Positions 24,894-32,661 of a stretch of DNA of 64,000 nucleotides are shown piece by piece (position 1 is the stretch's first letter; each line of letters begins with the position of its first letter). A program made the position numbers and the translations under genes. Source of the stretch: an uncultured Clostridia bacterium (GTDB lineage: Bacteria > Bacillota > Clostridia > Christensenellales > UBA3700); the NCBI GenBank assembly GCA_937880755.1, contig CALGRX010000002.1, positions 1 through 64,000 of the forward strand, read 5' to 3'. The notes under the pieces were generated by a model. The model was not told the origin of the DNA. It saw only the letters and a list, made by a program, of their open reading frames with translations, and did not search any database.

Positions 24894-26522
24894 TTATTCT
24901 ATTGATATAAAGTAATGGTAGTGCGGTTGTCCTCCGTAATAACATTCAACCTCGCAGTCCCCGAATTTTTCTTGTATCTCTTCTTTGAGCTCTTCTGCTT
25001 GCTCTTTGTCTACGCCCTCGCCGTAATACAAGGTGATAATCTCGCTATCATCGTCGGTAAGCTTATCAATCAGCGTCATCGCAGTATCTCTCACGCTATT
25101 AGACTTGGCAATAATCTTTTTGCCGTCAAGACCAATGATATCGCCTTCTTGGATATCAAATCCGTCAAGTTGCGTCGTCCTTACCGCCGTAGTAACTTGC
25201 GCACATTTCATATCTCTAAACGCCTTTTTCATCTCTTTTTCGTTACCCTTAATATCAATCTCCGGGTCGAACACCAACGCTGCGCTAAGTCCTTGCGCAA
25301 CCTCTTTGGTAGGTATAACTACGCACTTCTTAGAAGTAAGCTCACAAGCTTTTTCCGCTGCGAGAATAATATTGCTGTTGTTAGGCAAAATGACTACGTT
25401 GTCGGAATTGATTTTTTCGATAGCGTTGAGAATATCCTCTACGCTTGGGTTCATGGTTTGACCACCTTCGATCACTTCGTCTACGTACATGTCCTTGAAG
25501 AGTTTGCTAAGTCCCTCTCCCGCACAAATTGCCATCATTGCGATAGGCTTTTTGTTGGCTTGACGTTGCTTTTGCAATTCTCTATTTTGCTCAAGCATAT
25601 TCTCTATCTTAACCTTGTCCAACTCGCCGAGTTGCAAAGCCCAGTACAAAGCTCTGTTGGGTTGATTGGTGTGAACGTGCACTTTGATGAGGTGAGTATC
25701 ACCAATGGCAATAACACAATCACCTATAGTCATAAGCTTGTCACGCAACTTTTCAACGTCCTCTTCCGTTACATGCTTCTTGATATTGATGACGAAGTAC
25801 TCGGTACAATAAGCAAACTTGATATTGTCAAGGTCGTGTTCGTCATCACCGAAAGCGTCAAGTATAGGCGCAGGAATAGCCGTCATATCGCCCTCTTGCT
25901 CGGCAATTTCTTCCCCTTTGAGCACTTTGAGATAGCCATCTAGCACAGTAAGAAGTCCTCTACCACCAGCGTCAACCACGCCCGCCTTTTTGAGTACAGG
26001 CAACATCTCAGGGGTCTTTTGGAGAATTTCTTCACCTTTGGCGATTATTTGTTCAAAAAACGTGATAAAAGAAGAACTTTTGTTCGCAATACTCATAGCA
26101 TTTTCGGCAATAAACCTTATTACCGTCAAAATCGTGCCTTCCTTAGGCTTGGTAACGGCACTGTAAGCCACTTCTCTTGCGCAAATAAAAGCTTTGGCAA
26201 AGGCTTTGGTATTGAGTTGTTTTTCGTCACTTAGAGTCTTGCACATACCCTTGACAATTTGGGACAAAATAACGCCCGAATTGCCTCGCGCACCCTTGAG
26301 TGCTCCTCGTGCAAACGCATTAAAAAGGTCGCTTGGTTCGTCTATAACTACGTTTTGAATTTCTTTGACTGCAGACGCCATAGTCATGGACATATTGGTG
26401 CCCGTATCGCCGTCAGGAACAGGGAAAACGTTTAAAGAATCTATCATTGCTTTGTTGGCGCTGAGGTTTTTGTATCCACCCTCGAACATCTCTGCCAACT
26501 TAGCGACGTCTAATATTTTCAT
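24894..26522 (-). CDS. fakA: Fatty acid kinase, catalytic subunit
   Basis: A 542-residue cytosolic kinase that phosphorylates fatty acids presented by a FakB (DegV) partner. The N-terminal DhaL/DAK2 domain has NVFPVPDGDTGTNMSMT (about 31-47), whose Asp residues bind Mg-ATP, and GARGNSGVILSQI. The middle and C-terminal domains match the YloV architecture. GGAG precedes the ATG. It follows the Asp23-family gene, as in Bacillus (yloU-yloV), and is probably transcribed with it. No fakB lies in the window. Confidence 0.93.
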   Translation of the reverse strand: MKILDVAKLAEMFEGGYKNLSANKAMIDSLNVFPVPDGDTGTNMSMTMASAVKEIQNVVIDEPSDLFNAFARGALKGARGNSGVILSQIVKGMCKTLSDEKQLNTKAFAKAFICAREVAYSAVTKPKEGTILTVIRFIAENAMSIANKSSSFITFFEQIIAKGEEILQKTPEMLPVLKKAGVVDAGGRGLLTVLDGYLKVLKGEEIAEQEGDMTAIPAPILDAFGDDEHDLDNIKFAYCTEYFVINIKKHVTEEDVEKLRDKLMTIGDCVIAIGDTHLIKVHVHTNQPNRALYWALQLGELDKVKIENMLEQNRELQKQRQANKKPIAMMAICAGEGLSKLFKDMYVDEVIEGGQTMNPSVEDILNAIEKINSDNVVILPNNSNIILAAEKACELTSKKCVVIPTKEVAQGLSAALVFDPEIDIKGNEKEMKKAFRDMKCAQVTTAVRTTQLDGFDIQEGDIIGLDGKKIIAKSNSVRDTAMTLIDKLTDDDSEIITLYYGEGVDKEQAEELKEEIQEKFGDCEVECYYGGQPHYHYFISIE

Positions 26523-26531
26523 ATATCTCCA

Positions 26532-26882
26532 TTATACCTTGACTCCAACCACGTTGACGACAACGCTCTCTACTCTCATACCCGTATAGGCCTCGACGTT
26601 GTATTTGACTGTCTCTTTGATGGAATCGGTAACTGCCGTTATGTTGACGCCCGCGCCAAGCACAACGAACATTTCGATGTTTATTTTGTTTTTGACTGTG
26701 GTAACTTTGACGCCTTTGCCGGCAATTTGTTTGTTAAAAAGTGATTTGATGCTGTCGGTCAAAGTTCTGGATACCAAATCCATGACTCCGTAGCAGTCCA
26801 TACAAGCGTTGGACGCTGTCATGGCAATGGCAGAGTCGGTGATAACAATCTTTCCGTAATAATTAGAAGTCGTCACAGCCAT
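26532..26882 (-). CDS. Asp23/Gls24 family protein (YloU-like)
   Basis: A 116-residue protein covering the whole Asp23 domain, with the pattern YYGKIVITDSAIAMTASNA, then GKGVKVTTVKNKINIEMFVVLGAGVNI. The family is linked to envelope stress, but its molecular role is unclear. It is the first gene of the transcript with fakA, divergent from rpmB. No ribosome site is seen; the promoter -10 box ends six bases before the ATG, so the mRNA is probably leaderless. Confidence 0.88.
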   Translation of the reverse strand: MAVTTSNYYGKIVITDSAIAMTASNACMDCYGVMDLVSRTLTDSIKSLFNKQIAGKGVKVTTVKNKINIEMFVVLGAGVNITAVTDSIKETVKYNVEAYTGMRVESVVVNVVGVKV

Positions 26883-26888
26883 GGTTTT

Positions 26889-26917
26889 ATTTTACACATA
26901 TGAGCACTTATTTGCAA
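26889..26917 (-). promoter_or_regulatory. Asp23-fakA promoter with leaderless geometry
   Basis: On minus: TTGCAA (26912-26917), 17 bases, TAAAAT (26889-26894), then AAAACC and the ATG at 26882. Confidence 0.75.
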
Positions 26918-26997
26918 GCATTTTGGATAATTTAACGCTTTGCATTATTATTTTATCTATATTTAGCAAAAAAAATTAAAAAATCGTTCAATTTTTC

Positions 26998-27026
26998 TTG
27001 CGTTATTTTCCGGTTGATGATAAGAT
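26998..27026 (+). promoter_or_regulatory. rpmB promoter
   Basis: TTGCGT (26998-27003), 17 bases, TAAGAT (27021-27026), with a TG pair just before. The start near 27033 leaves a normal leader carrying AGGAGG (27050-27055). Confidence 0.75.
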
Positions 27027-27061
27027 TACTATTGCAAGATTTCTAGCAGGAGGTATAGTAT

Positions 27062-27253
27062 ATGTCAAGAGTATGTGCAATTTGCGGAAAAGGACAACAA
27101 ACCGGCAACCTCGTTAGCCACTCCAACCGTAAAAGCAGAACAGCGTGGAGAGCCAACGTTCAAAAGGTAAAGGTTGTCAAAGAAAACGGCGCTACCGAGA
27201 GTATGTACGTCTGCACAAGATGTTTGCGTAGCGGTAACGTAGAACGCGCTTAA
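27062..27253 (+). CDS. rpmB: 50S ribosomal protein L28
   Basis: A 63-residue ribosomal protein. It contains CAICGKGQQTGNLVSHSN at the N-terminus and a C-terminal CTRCLRSG, so the zinc-binding four-Cys form is present. The AGGAGG ribosome site, promoter and terminator make it a single-gene unit. As in Bacillus it stands divergent from Asp23-fakA and convergent with the spoVM-rpe side. Confidence 0.97.
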   Translation: MSRVCAICGKGQQTGNLVSHSNRKSRTAWRANVQKVKVVKENGATESMYVCTRCLRSGNVERA

Positions 27254-27271
27254 TTTTTCTGCACAATCGAG

Positions 27272-27297
27272 GACGCCTATTTAGGCGTCTTTTTTTA
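27272..27297 (+). terminator. Terminator of rpmB
   Basis: GACGCCTA (27272-27279) pairs with TAGGCGTC (27282-27289), followed by seven Ts. Confidence 0.92.
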
Positions 27298-27309
27298 TCA
27301 AAATGACAA

Positions 27310-27334
27310 CAAAACAGGGGCAATACTGCCCCGT
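27310..27334 (-). terminator. Terminator after the spoVM-like gene
   Basis: GGGGCA (27317-27322) pairs with TGCCCC (27327-27332). On minus the stem is followed by TGTTTTGTTG. It ends the long minus-strand cluster. Confidence 0.75.
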
Positions 27335-27338
27335 ATTT

Positions 27339-27422
27339 TTATCTTGTCAGACACTTTTTTGGTACTATCAGCCTCAAAAACTTTTTGATCATCTTAGGCG
27401 GATTGATACATATTATTCTCAT
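27339..27422 (-). CDS. spoVM: SpoVM-like sporulation micropeptide
   Basis: A 27-residue ORF starting at ATG 27422 with a strong GGAGGTG site six bases upstream. SpoVM is a 26-residue amphipathic helix that marks the curved forespore membrane and guides coat assembly. Aligned with the Bacillus protein, the stretch INPPKMIKKFLR keeps Ile6, Pro9, Lys10 and Arg17; Pro9 is the residue known to matter for curvature sensing. The gene lies between rpe and rpmB, exactly where spoVM sits in Bacillus. Synteny, length and residues together make a good case despite low overall identity. Confidence 0.75.
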   Translation of the reverse strand: MRIICINPPKMIKKFLRLIVPKKCLTR

Positions 27423-27467
27423 AAGCACACCTCCATTGTACAAGGTATGCGCCGATCAAAATATTTG

Positions 27468-28118
27468 TTAATTCAAGCAATTCTTGATATCTTTGACAGC
27501 TTGCGCCGGGTCGGCCGCGCCGAATACGCTACTGCCCGCAACGACCACTTCTACGCCTCGCTCTACCATTTCTTTGACGTTGGATACGGTGACGCCACCG
27601 TCTAGCTCTATCAAAAATCTTCCCTTAGAAAGTTCTCTAAGTCGATTGATTTTGTCAAGCACGCTAGTGATAAACTTTTGACCGCCAAACCCCGGGAATA
27701 CCCCCATAAGCATAACTACGTCAACCTTGTCAACGTACGGCAATATAGTATCTACTTCGATGTCGGGATTGAGCACTAGCCCTGCTTTTTTGCCTTGCGA
27801 CCTTATATACTCGAGCGTTTCGCCTACGTTGGAACAAGTCTCGGCGTGAAAAGTTACGATGTCTGCTCCCGCCTCGATAAATCTAGGAATATAGGTCTCG
27901 GGGCTATCTATCATTAGGTGTACGTCCAACGTCATATCCGTCTCTTTTCTAATCGCCTTGACCATTGGCATACCGAATGTGATATTTGGCACGAATTTGC
28001 CGTCCATCACGTCGCAATGCACCCAATCGGCGCCCCATTTTTTCAAATTCTTTACAGCTTCGCCCATATAGGCAAAGTCAGCCGACAAAATCGACGGCGC
28101 AACAAGTATCTCAGTCAT
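27468..28118 (-). CDS. rpe: Ribulose-phosphate 3-epimerase
   Basis: A 216-residue TIM-barrel enzyme of the pentose phosphate pathway interconverting ribulose-5-P and xylulose-5-P. Metal and catalytic motifs are present: LSADFAYM, DVMDGKFVPNITFG, LDVHLMI, and VFPGFGGQKF, then ELDGGV. The start overlaps the end of rsgA by eight bases. The family's normal length and order (rsgA-rpe-spoVM) are kept. Confidence 0.97.
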   Translation of the reverse strand: MTEILVAPSILSADFAYMGEAVKNLKKWGADWVHCDVMDGKFVPNITFGMPMVKAIRKETDMTLDVHLMIDSPETYIPRFIEAGADIVTFHAETCSNVGETLEYIRSQGKKAGLVLNPDIEVDTILPYVDKVDVVMLMGVFPGFGGQKFITSVLDKINRLRELSKGRFLIELDGGVTVSNVKEMVERGVEVVVAGSSVFGAADPAQAVKDIKNCLN

Positions 28119-29004
28119 ATCTCTTCTCCCATCTCCTTTTTATATCCTTGTACAAACGTATATATCTCTCGTATCTATCTCTTGACAGTTTGCCTTGCTC
28201 TACGGCACTCTTGACTCCGCACACCTCTTCGTCGCTGTGCGTACAACTTCTAAATCTGCAATCTACCGCCAACTCATCGAAGTCGGTATAATATCGGTGC
28301 AACGACATAGGGTCTACGAGTGGCATCTCCAGCATACTAAATCCACACGTATCGGCAATCTTCGTGCCATCGTCAAGTTCTATTATCTCAACGTGTCGAG
28401 TAGTATTTTTGCCTCTTTCTCCCTTTTTGGACAGGTCGCCGACCTTCATCCTTTGCTGTCCGCAAACAGTATTGATAAGCGACGACTTGCCTACCGCCGA
28501 CTGTCCCGCAAGGCATACGTATCGACCTCTAATTTTGTCCATAAGCTCGTCGATACCTTGCCCCGTCTGCGTGCTGATTATTATAATGTCCGCCATATCT
28601 TGATAGTCTTGGACAACCTGTTGCAGTACGTCCTCGGCCCCGTCAAGGTCTGCCTTGTTGACGCAAATAATAGGGTCAACTCCTTGTTCGCTAGCGCCTA
28701 TGATGAGTTTGTCCACCAGCAACATATCGGGCTTTGGCACGGGCGCAAGCACAATAACGATAGCCTCGATGTTGCTTATATATGGTCTGACAAGCATACT
28801 CTTGCGAGGCAAGACCTCTTCGATCACGCCCTCTTTATCCGCCACCACCGACACCATATCTCCGATATATATTGCTCCGTTTCGCTTGAGTTTTCCTCTA
28901 GCAAAGCACTTGAATATCTCGCCCTGATCCGTCTTGACGGTATATATGCCACCCATTCCTTTGACGACTTGTCCTACAACCTTCTTTTTGATATTACACC
29001 TCAC
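28111..29004 (-). CDS. rsgA: Ribosome small-subunit biogenesis GTPase RsgA
   Basis: A 297-residue circularly permuted GTPase acting in late 30S assembly. An N-terminal OB fold is followed by G4 NKADL (about 117), G1 GQSAVGKSS (about 168), G3 DTCGF and a C-terminal zinc knuckle (CRFRSCTH...C). The start is GTG 29004, inside the last codons of rlmN (11-base overlap), without a clear ribosome site, so translation must be coupled. In most Bacillota prpC and prkC separate rlmN from rsgA; here they are absent. Confidence 0.94.
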   Translation of the reverse strand: MRCNIKKKVVGQVVKGMGGIYTVKTDQGEIFKCFARGKLKRNGAIYIGDMVSVVADKEGVIEEVLPRKSMLVRPYISNIEAIVIVLAPVPKPDMLLVDKLIIGASEQGVDPIICVNKADLDGAEDVLQQVVQDYQDMADIIIISTQTGQGIDELMDKIRGRYVCLAGQSAVGKSSLINTVCGQQRMKVGDLSKKGERGKNTTRHVEIIELDDGTKIADTCGFSMLEMPLVDPMSLHRYYTDFDELAVDCRFRSCTHSDEEVCGVKSAVEQGKLSRDRYERYIRLYKDIKRRWEKRYD

Positions 29005-30034
29005 CGGATATATATTTTCTTCTCAGCTGACCGCACGCGCCGTCAATATCCGAGCCCATACTTCTACGAATAGTGCAACTAACGCCGTTTTTCTCCAGCC
29101 TAAGCTTAAACTTCTTTATTCTTTCGTCGTCAGAGCTATTAAGCCCCTTTTCTTTGACGTAGTTGAGCCTAATAAGATTGATATGACAAGGTAGTCCCTT
29201 GACTAGTCTAGACAGTTCTTCGGCGCACTCCACGCTGTCGTTGAGCCCGCCTACCATAGAATACTCGAAGATTATTCTTCTGCCACTCTTGTCAAAATAA
29301 TATCTCACGGCTTGAATAATATCATTGACGCCGTATTTGTTGGCAACGGGCATTATCTTCTTTCTAATTTCGTCGTTGGGAGCGTGCAGTGATATCGTCA
29401 AGGTTATGCCGTAGTTTTCGTCGGCAAGTCGCTTGATTTTTTCACACAGTCCGCACGTCGAGAGAGATACGTTTCTTCTCGATATATTTAGTCCCCTTTC
29501 GTCACTCACCAACCTCAAAAACTTGGTGGTATTGTCGTAATTATCCAAAGGCTCTCCGCTACCCATTAGCACGATATTGGTGATTGCCCTCTTATTGTCC
29601 GACTTGTTGTCACGATTGACTGCGACCACTTGCGAAAGTATCTCTCCCGCCGATAGATTACGCACCAATCCGTTTAGTCCCGAAGCGCAAAAGGCGCAAT
29701 TCATTCTGCATCCAACTTGCGTAGAAACACATATTGTGTTGCCGTACTTGTATTTCATCAACACGCCCTCGATGACGTTGTTGTCCCACAACTTAAAAAT
29801 ATACTTCTTGGTGCCGTCTATCTTAGACTCCACACAATGCACGATTTCTACGCCTTGCGCCGTATAGCCCTCGTTTTGCAAATAATTCTTCAACGACTTA
29901 GGCAAGTTGATTTCATCTAGTTTTGCACCTCTATAAAGCCCGTCAAACAACTGGGTGGCGCGATAAGCCGCCTCACCCGATTGAGTTACTATATTTTTGA
30001 TTTCTTCAAAAGTATAGTCGAGCAATACTTTCAT
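28994..30034 (-). CDS. rlmN: Dual-specificity 23S rRNA/tRNA adenine-C2 methyltransferase RlmN
   Basis: A 346-residue radical SAM enzyme that methylates A2503 of 23S rRNA and A37 of some tRNAs. The iron-sulfur motif CRMNCAFCASG (CxxxCxxC, about 108-118) is visible, and the C-terminal SMGSDIDGACGQL holds the conserved Cys of the methyl-transfer mechanism. GAGGGG lies upstream of the ATG. It lies between rsmB and rsgA in the minus-strand translation cluster. Confidence 0.96.
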   Translation of the reverse strand: MKVLLDYTFEEIKNIVTQSGEAAYRATQLFDGLYRGAKLDEINLPKSLKNYLQNEGYTAQGVEIVHCVESKIDGTKKYIFKLWDNNVIEGVLMKYKYGNTICVSTQVGCRMNCAFCASGLNGLVRNLSAGEILSQVVAVNRDNKSDNKRAITNIVLMGSGEPLDNYDNTTKFLRLVSDERGLNISRRNVSLSTCGLCEKIKRLADENYGITLTISLHAPNDEIRKKIMPVANKYGVNDIIQAVRYYFDKSGRRIIFEYSMVGGLNDSVECAEELSRLVKGLPCHINLIRLNYVKEKGLNSSDDERIKKFKLRLEKNGVSCTIRRSMGSDIDGACGQLRRKYISGEV

Positions 30035-30063
30035 GTTGTCGTCGTTCCCCTCAATGATAACTC

Positions 30064-31299
30064 TTATTTTCTTGCAAGTACTGCCACGAAAAAGCCGTCC
30101 GTGCCTTGTTCGTCGGGCAAGTATTGCTTAAAGCTCTCCACCGTCCACTCGGGATTTTCTTTGACAAACCTACCCACGATATTGTAGTTTTCTTCTCTAA
30201 GCAAAGTGCAGGTAGAATATATCACTTTTCCGCCGATTTTGGCGTATTTGCAAGCGTTGGTAAGCAAAGCGTATTGAGTCTTGGTCAACTCTTCAACGCC
30301 CTGCATATCTAGGCTAAGGTATACGTCGGGTTTCTTTTTGGCTACGCCAAGTCCACTGCACGGCACGTCGCACAATACCTTATCAAAAAGCTCCTCAAAA
30401 CCAGCCAAAAATTGCGTAGAATCTTGCTCCATCACCGATATTCCGCTAGCTCGCATACGGTTGATATAAGATTGTATCAACTCGACTCTATGAGGATGAA
30501 GCTCGCACGCAACGACCTCAACGTTAGGCGCTTGTTCGGCTATATACAGCGACTTGCCACCCGGAGCGGCGCACATATCCAACACCTTGTCCCCGCTCTT
30601 GATTTGCATTGCTTGCACGCAACGCATAGAAGTTGCCGATTGTATAGTAATCAAGCCGTTGTTGAATAGATCTCTGAGCTTTTTGTCGTTTTTTACCCAC
30701 ATACCGCCACAGTCCGACAAGCGATATTTGATATCATTGCGGTCGCATATCTCGCACAAGTGCTTGAGACTCGTGAGTCTGGTGTTGGGACGAATATGTT
30801 CTTCTTGCACGCTGTTTGCCGTCAAAAAACGCTCCGTTGTATCGTAGCCGTATTGCTTGACGTATTTGTTCACTATCCATAGCGGAACGGAAGTCTCTAC
30901 CGACAGTCTCTCCGTCTTATCTTGAGGCAACGACGGCTTGTTGGCAATATAATTTTTGAGCAAGCTATTGACGAAGCCTTTGAGCTGACGTTTGCCTATA
31001 AAAGCCGTCAAGTCCACCATATTATCCACTACCGCATAGTCGGGCATAGAGTCCATATAGCTGAGGCAATACATACCCATTTTGAGTACGATTACCACGC
31101 TCGCTTGCGGACGCTTCTTGGCAAGGCAAGATAGATAATATTCGAATTCGACGTTTTTTTCTAGCACGCCGTACACTAGTTTGGTCACCCAAGCGGCGTT
31201 GTTTGCGTAACCCAACTTTTTGCTCAGCTCGATCGAACCAAACGCCTTGTTCTTGAATATATTGGACAATACGTCGTAGCTTAGTTGTATATCACTCAT
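30064..31299 (-). CDS. rsmB: 16S rRNA (cytosine-967-C5)-methyltransferase
   Basis: A 411-residue enzyme with an N-terminal NusB-like RNA-binding domain (about 1-130) and a C-terminal Rossmann methyltransferase. The SAM motif DMCAAPGGKS (about 236-245), DVPCSGLG and YSTCTL carry the two Cys residues used in m5C catalysis. The start overlaps the fmt stop by four bases (ATGA). Its place between fmt and rlmN is standard. Confidence 0.95.
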   Translation of the reverse strand: MSDIQLSYDVLSNIFKNKAFGSIELSKKLGYANNAAWVTKLVYGVLEKNVEFEYYLSCLAKKRPQASVVIVLKMGMYCLSYMDSMPDYAVVDNMVDLTAFIGKRQLKGFVNSLLKNYIANKPSLPQDKTERLSVETSVPLWIVNKYVKQYGYDTTERFLTANSVQEEHIRPNTRLTSLKHLCEICDRNDIKYRLSDCGGMWVKNDKKLRDLFNNGLITIQSATSMRCVQAMQIKSGDKVLDMCAAPGGKSLYIAEQAPNVEVVACELHPHRVELIQSYINRMRASGISVMEQDSTQFLAGFEELFDKVLCDVPCSGLGVAKKKPDVYLSLDMQGVEELTKTQYALLTNACKYAKIGGKVIYSTCTLLREENYNIVGRFVKENPEWTVESFKQYLPDEQGTDGFFVAVLARK

Positions 31300-32210
31300 T
31301 GCACAGTAGTTCCGTTTTGTATCTTTACGCCCGCAACAAAGCTTGCGGTATCCATTCTTCTTTTGCCTTCAAGTTGCACCTCGAGCACTTCTATAGCACC
31401 GTCACCGCAACCAACCTTCATGCTCTTGCCTTGGATTTGGATTTCTCCAATACCCAGCTCGTCTTGAGCGACATTGGCACGCCAAATCTTGAAGATTTTG
31501 CCGTCTAGGTAGCAGTATGCCGACGGCCAAGGGTTCATACCCCTAATTTTGCACAGAATATCTTGAGCGTTACTATTCCAATCAATATGTCCGTCCTCTT
31601 TGCTAAGCATTGGATAGTGCGTAGCCTTAGAGTGGTCTTGAGGGGTAAATACCGCCCGTCCGCTCTCAATAAGCCCTAAGCCCTCTACCAACGCCTCCGC
31701 ACCTAGATTGGCAAGCCTATCGAATAGTTCGCCTGCCGTTTCGTCCTCGCCGATATCCACGGATTTTTGAAGCAAAACGTCGCCGCTATCCACCTGCAAC
31801 GCCGTGCGCATAATCGACACTCCCGTACGCTTTTGACCCGTCAAAATCGCCCATTGGATAGGGCTCGAACCTCTAAATAGAGGCAGTAGCGAAGCGTGTA
31901 CGTTGATGACGCCGTATTTTGGAATATCAAGTATGCTTTGCGAGATAATTTGCCCGTAAGCGCAAGTCACCATGACGTCGGGCGCAAGCTCTCTCAAGAT
32001 TTCTTCGCCCTCCTCCCTTATTTTTGAAAACTGCAATACCTTGAGTCCTAAATCGAGTGCTCGCTGTTTGACGGGGCTAAAAGTAACCTCTCTACGGTTG
32101 CGTTCTTTGTCGGGTTGGGTCACTACCGCCAATATCTCGTGTCCCGCGTCGTAGACTGCTTGGAGCGACTCTACCGCAAAGTCGGGAGTGCCCAAAAATA
32201 CTATTTTCAT
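31296..32210 (-). CDS. fmt: Methionyl-tRNA formyltransferase
   Basis: A 304-residue enzyme formylating initiator Met-tRNA. The N-terminal formyltransferase domain shows VFLGTPDFAVESL and the catalytic INVHASLLPLFRGSSPIQWAI (Asn, His; Asp further on in VDSGDVL). The C-terminal OB domain binds tRNA. Its ATG overlaps the def stop (ATGA), so formylation and deformylation enzymes are co-made. Confidence 0.97.
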   Translation of the reverse strand: MKIVFLGTPDFAVESLQAVYDAGHEILAVVTQPDKERNRREVTFSPVKQRALDLGLKVLQFSKIREEGEEILRELAPDVMVTCAYGQIISQSILDIPKYGVINVHASLLPLFRGSSPIQWAILTGQKRTGVSIMRTALQVDSGDVLLQKSVDIGEDETAGELFDRLANLGAEALVEGLGLIESGRAVFTPQDHSKATHYPMLSKEDGHIDWNSNAQDILCKIRGMNPWPSAYCYLDGKIFKIWRANVAQDELGIGEIQIQGKSMKVGCGDGAIEVLEVQLEGKRRMDTASFVAGVKIQNGTTVQ

Positions 32211-32653
32211 TGTTCCTTGTACTCCTTGTCGTAGAAGAGTATTCCGTCAAGGTGGTCTATCTCGTGACAGCACGCTCTTGCAATAAGTTCTTCGGCTTGC
32301 AAAGACATATGATTGCCGTATCGGTCTTGATATTCTACCGTAACTTTGTACGGTCTTGCCACGTTGCAATTACGATTAGGTACGCTTAGACATCCCTCGG
32401 GTCCAACTTGCACGCCCTCGGTAGCCACTATAACGGGATTGACGAGTTCTACGTAAAAGTCGTCTACTTCAACCACGGCAAGTCGTCTATTGATGCCCAC
32501 TTGTGGTCCTGCCAAGCCTACTCCGTCGGCAGCGAGCATAGTCTGTCTCATATCGTCGAGCAACTTGCCCAATTTGGCGTCAAAAACCGTTACCTCTCTG
32601 CTCTTTTTGCGCAAAGAAGCTTGTCCGTCCTTTACAATATCTCTCAGTGCCAT
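32207..32653 (-). CDS. def: Peptide deformylase
   Basis: A 148-residue metalloenzyme removing the formyl group from new proteins. All three motifs are present: GVGLAGPQVG (about 41-50), EGCLSVP (the metal-binding Cys), and CCHEIDHLDG with the HExxH core. GGAGG precedes the ATG. It is the short class found in Gram-positives and sits between priA and fmt as usual. Confidence 0.96.
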   Translation of the reverse strand: MALRDIVKDGQASLRKKSREVTVFDAKLGKLLDDMRQTMLAADGVGLAGPQVGINRRLAVVEVDDFYVELVNPVIVATEGVQVGPEGCLSVPNRNCNVARPYKVTVEYQDRYGNHMSLQAEELIARACCHEIDHLDGILFYDKEYKEQ

Positions 32654-32661
32654 ACTTCCTC

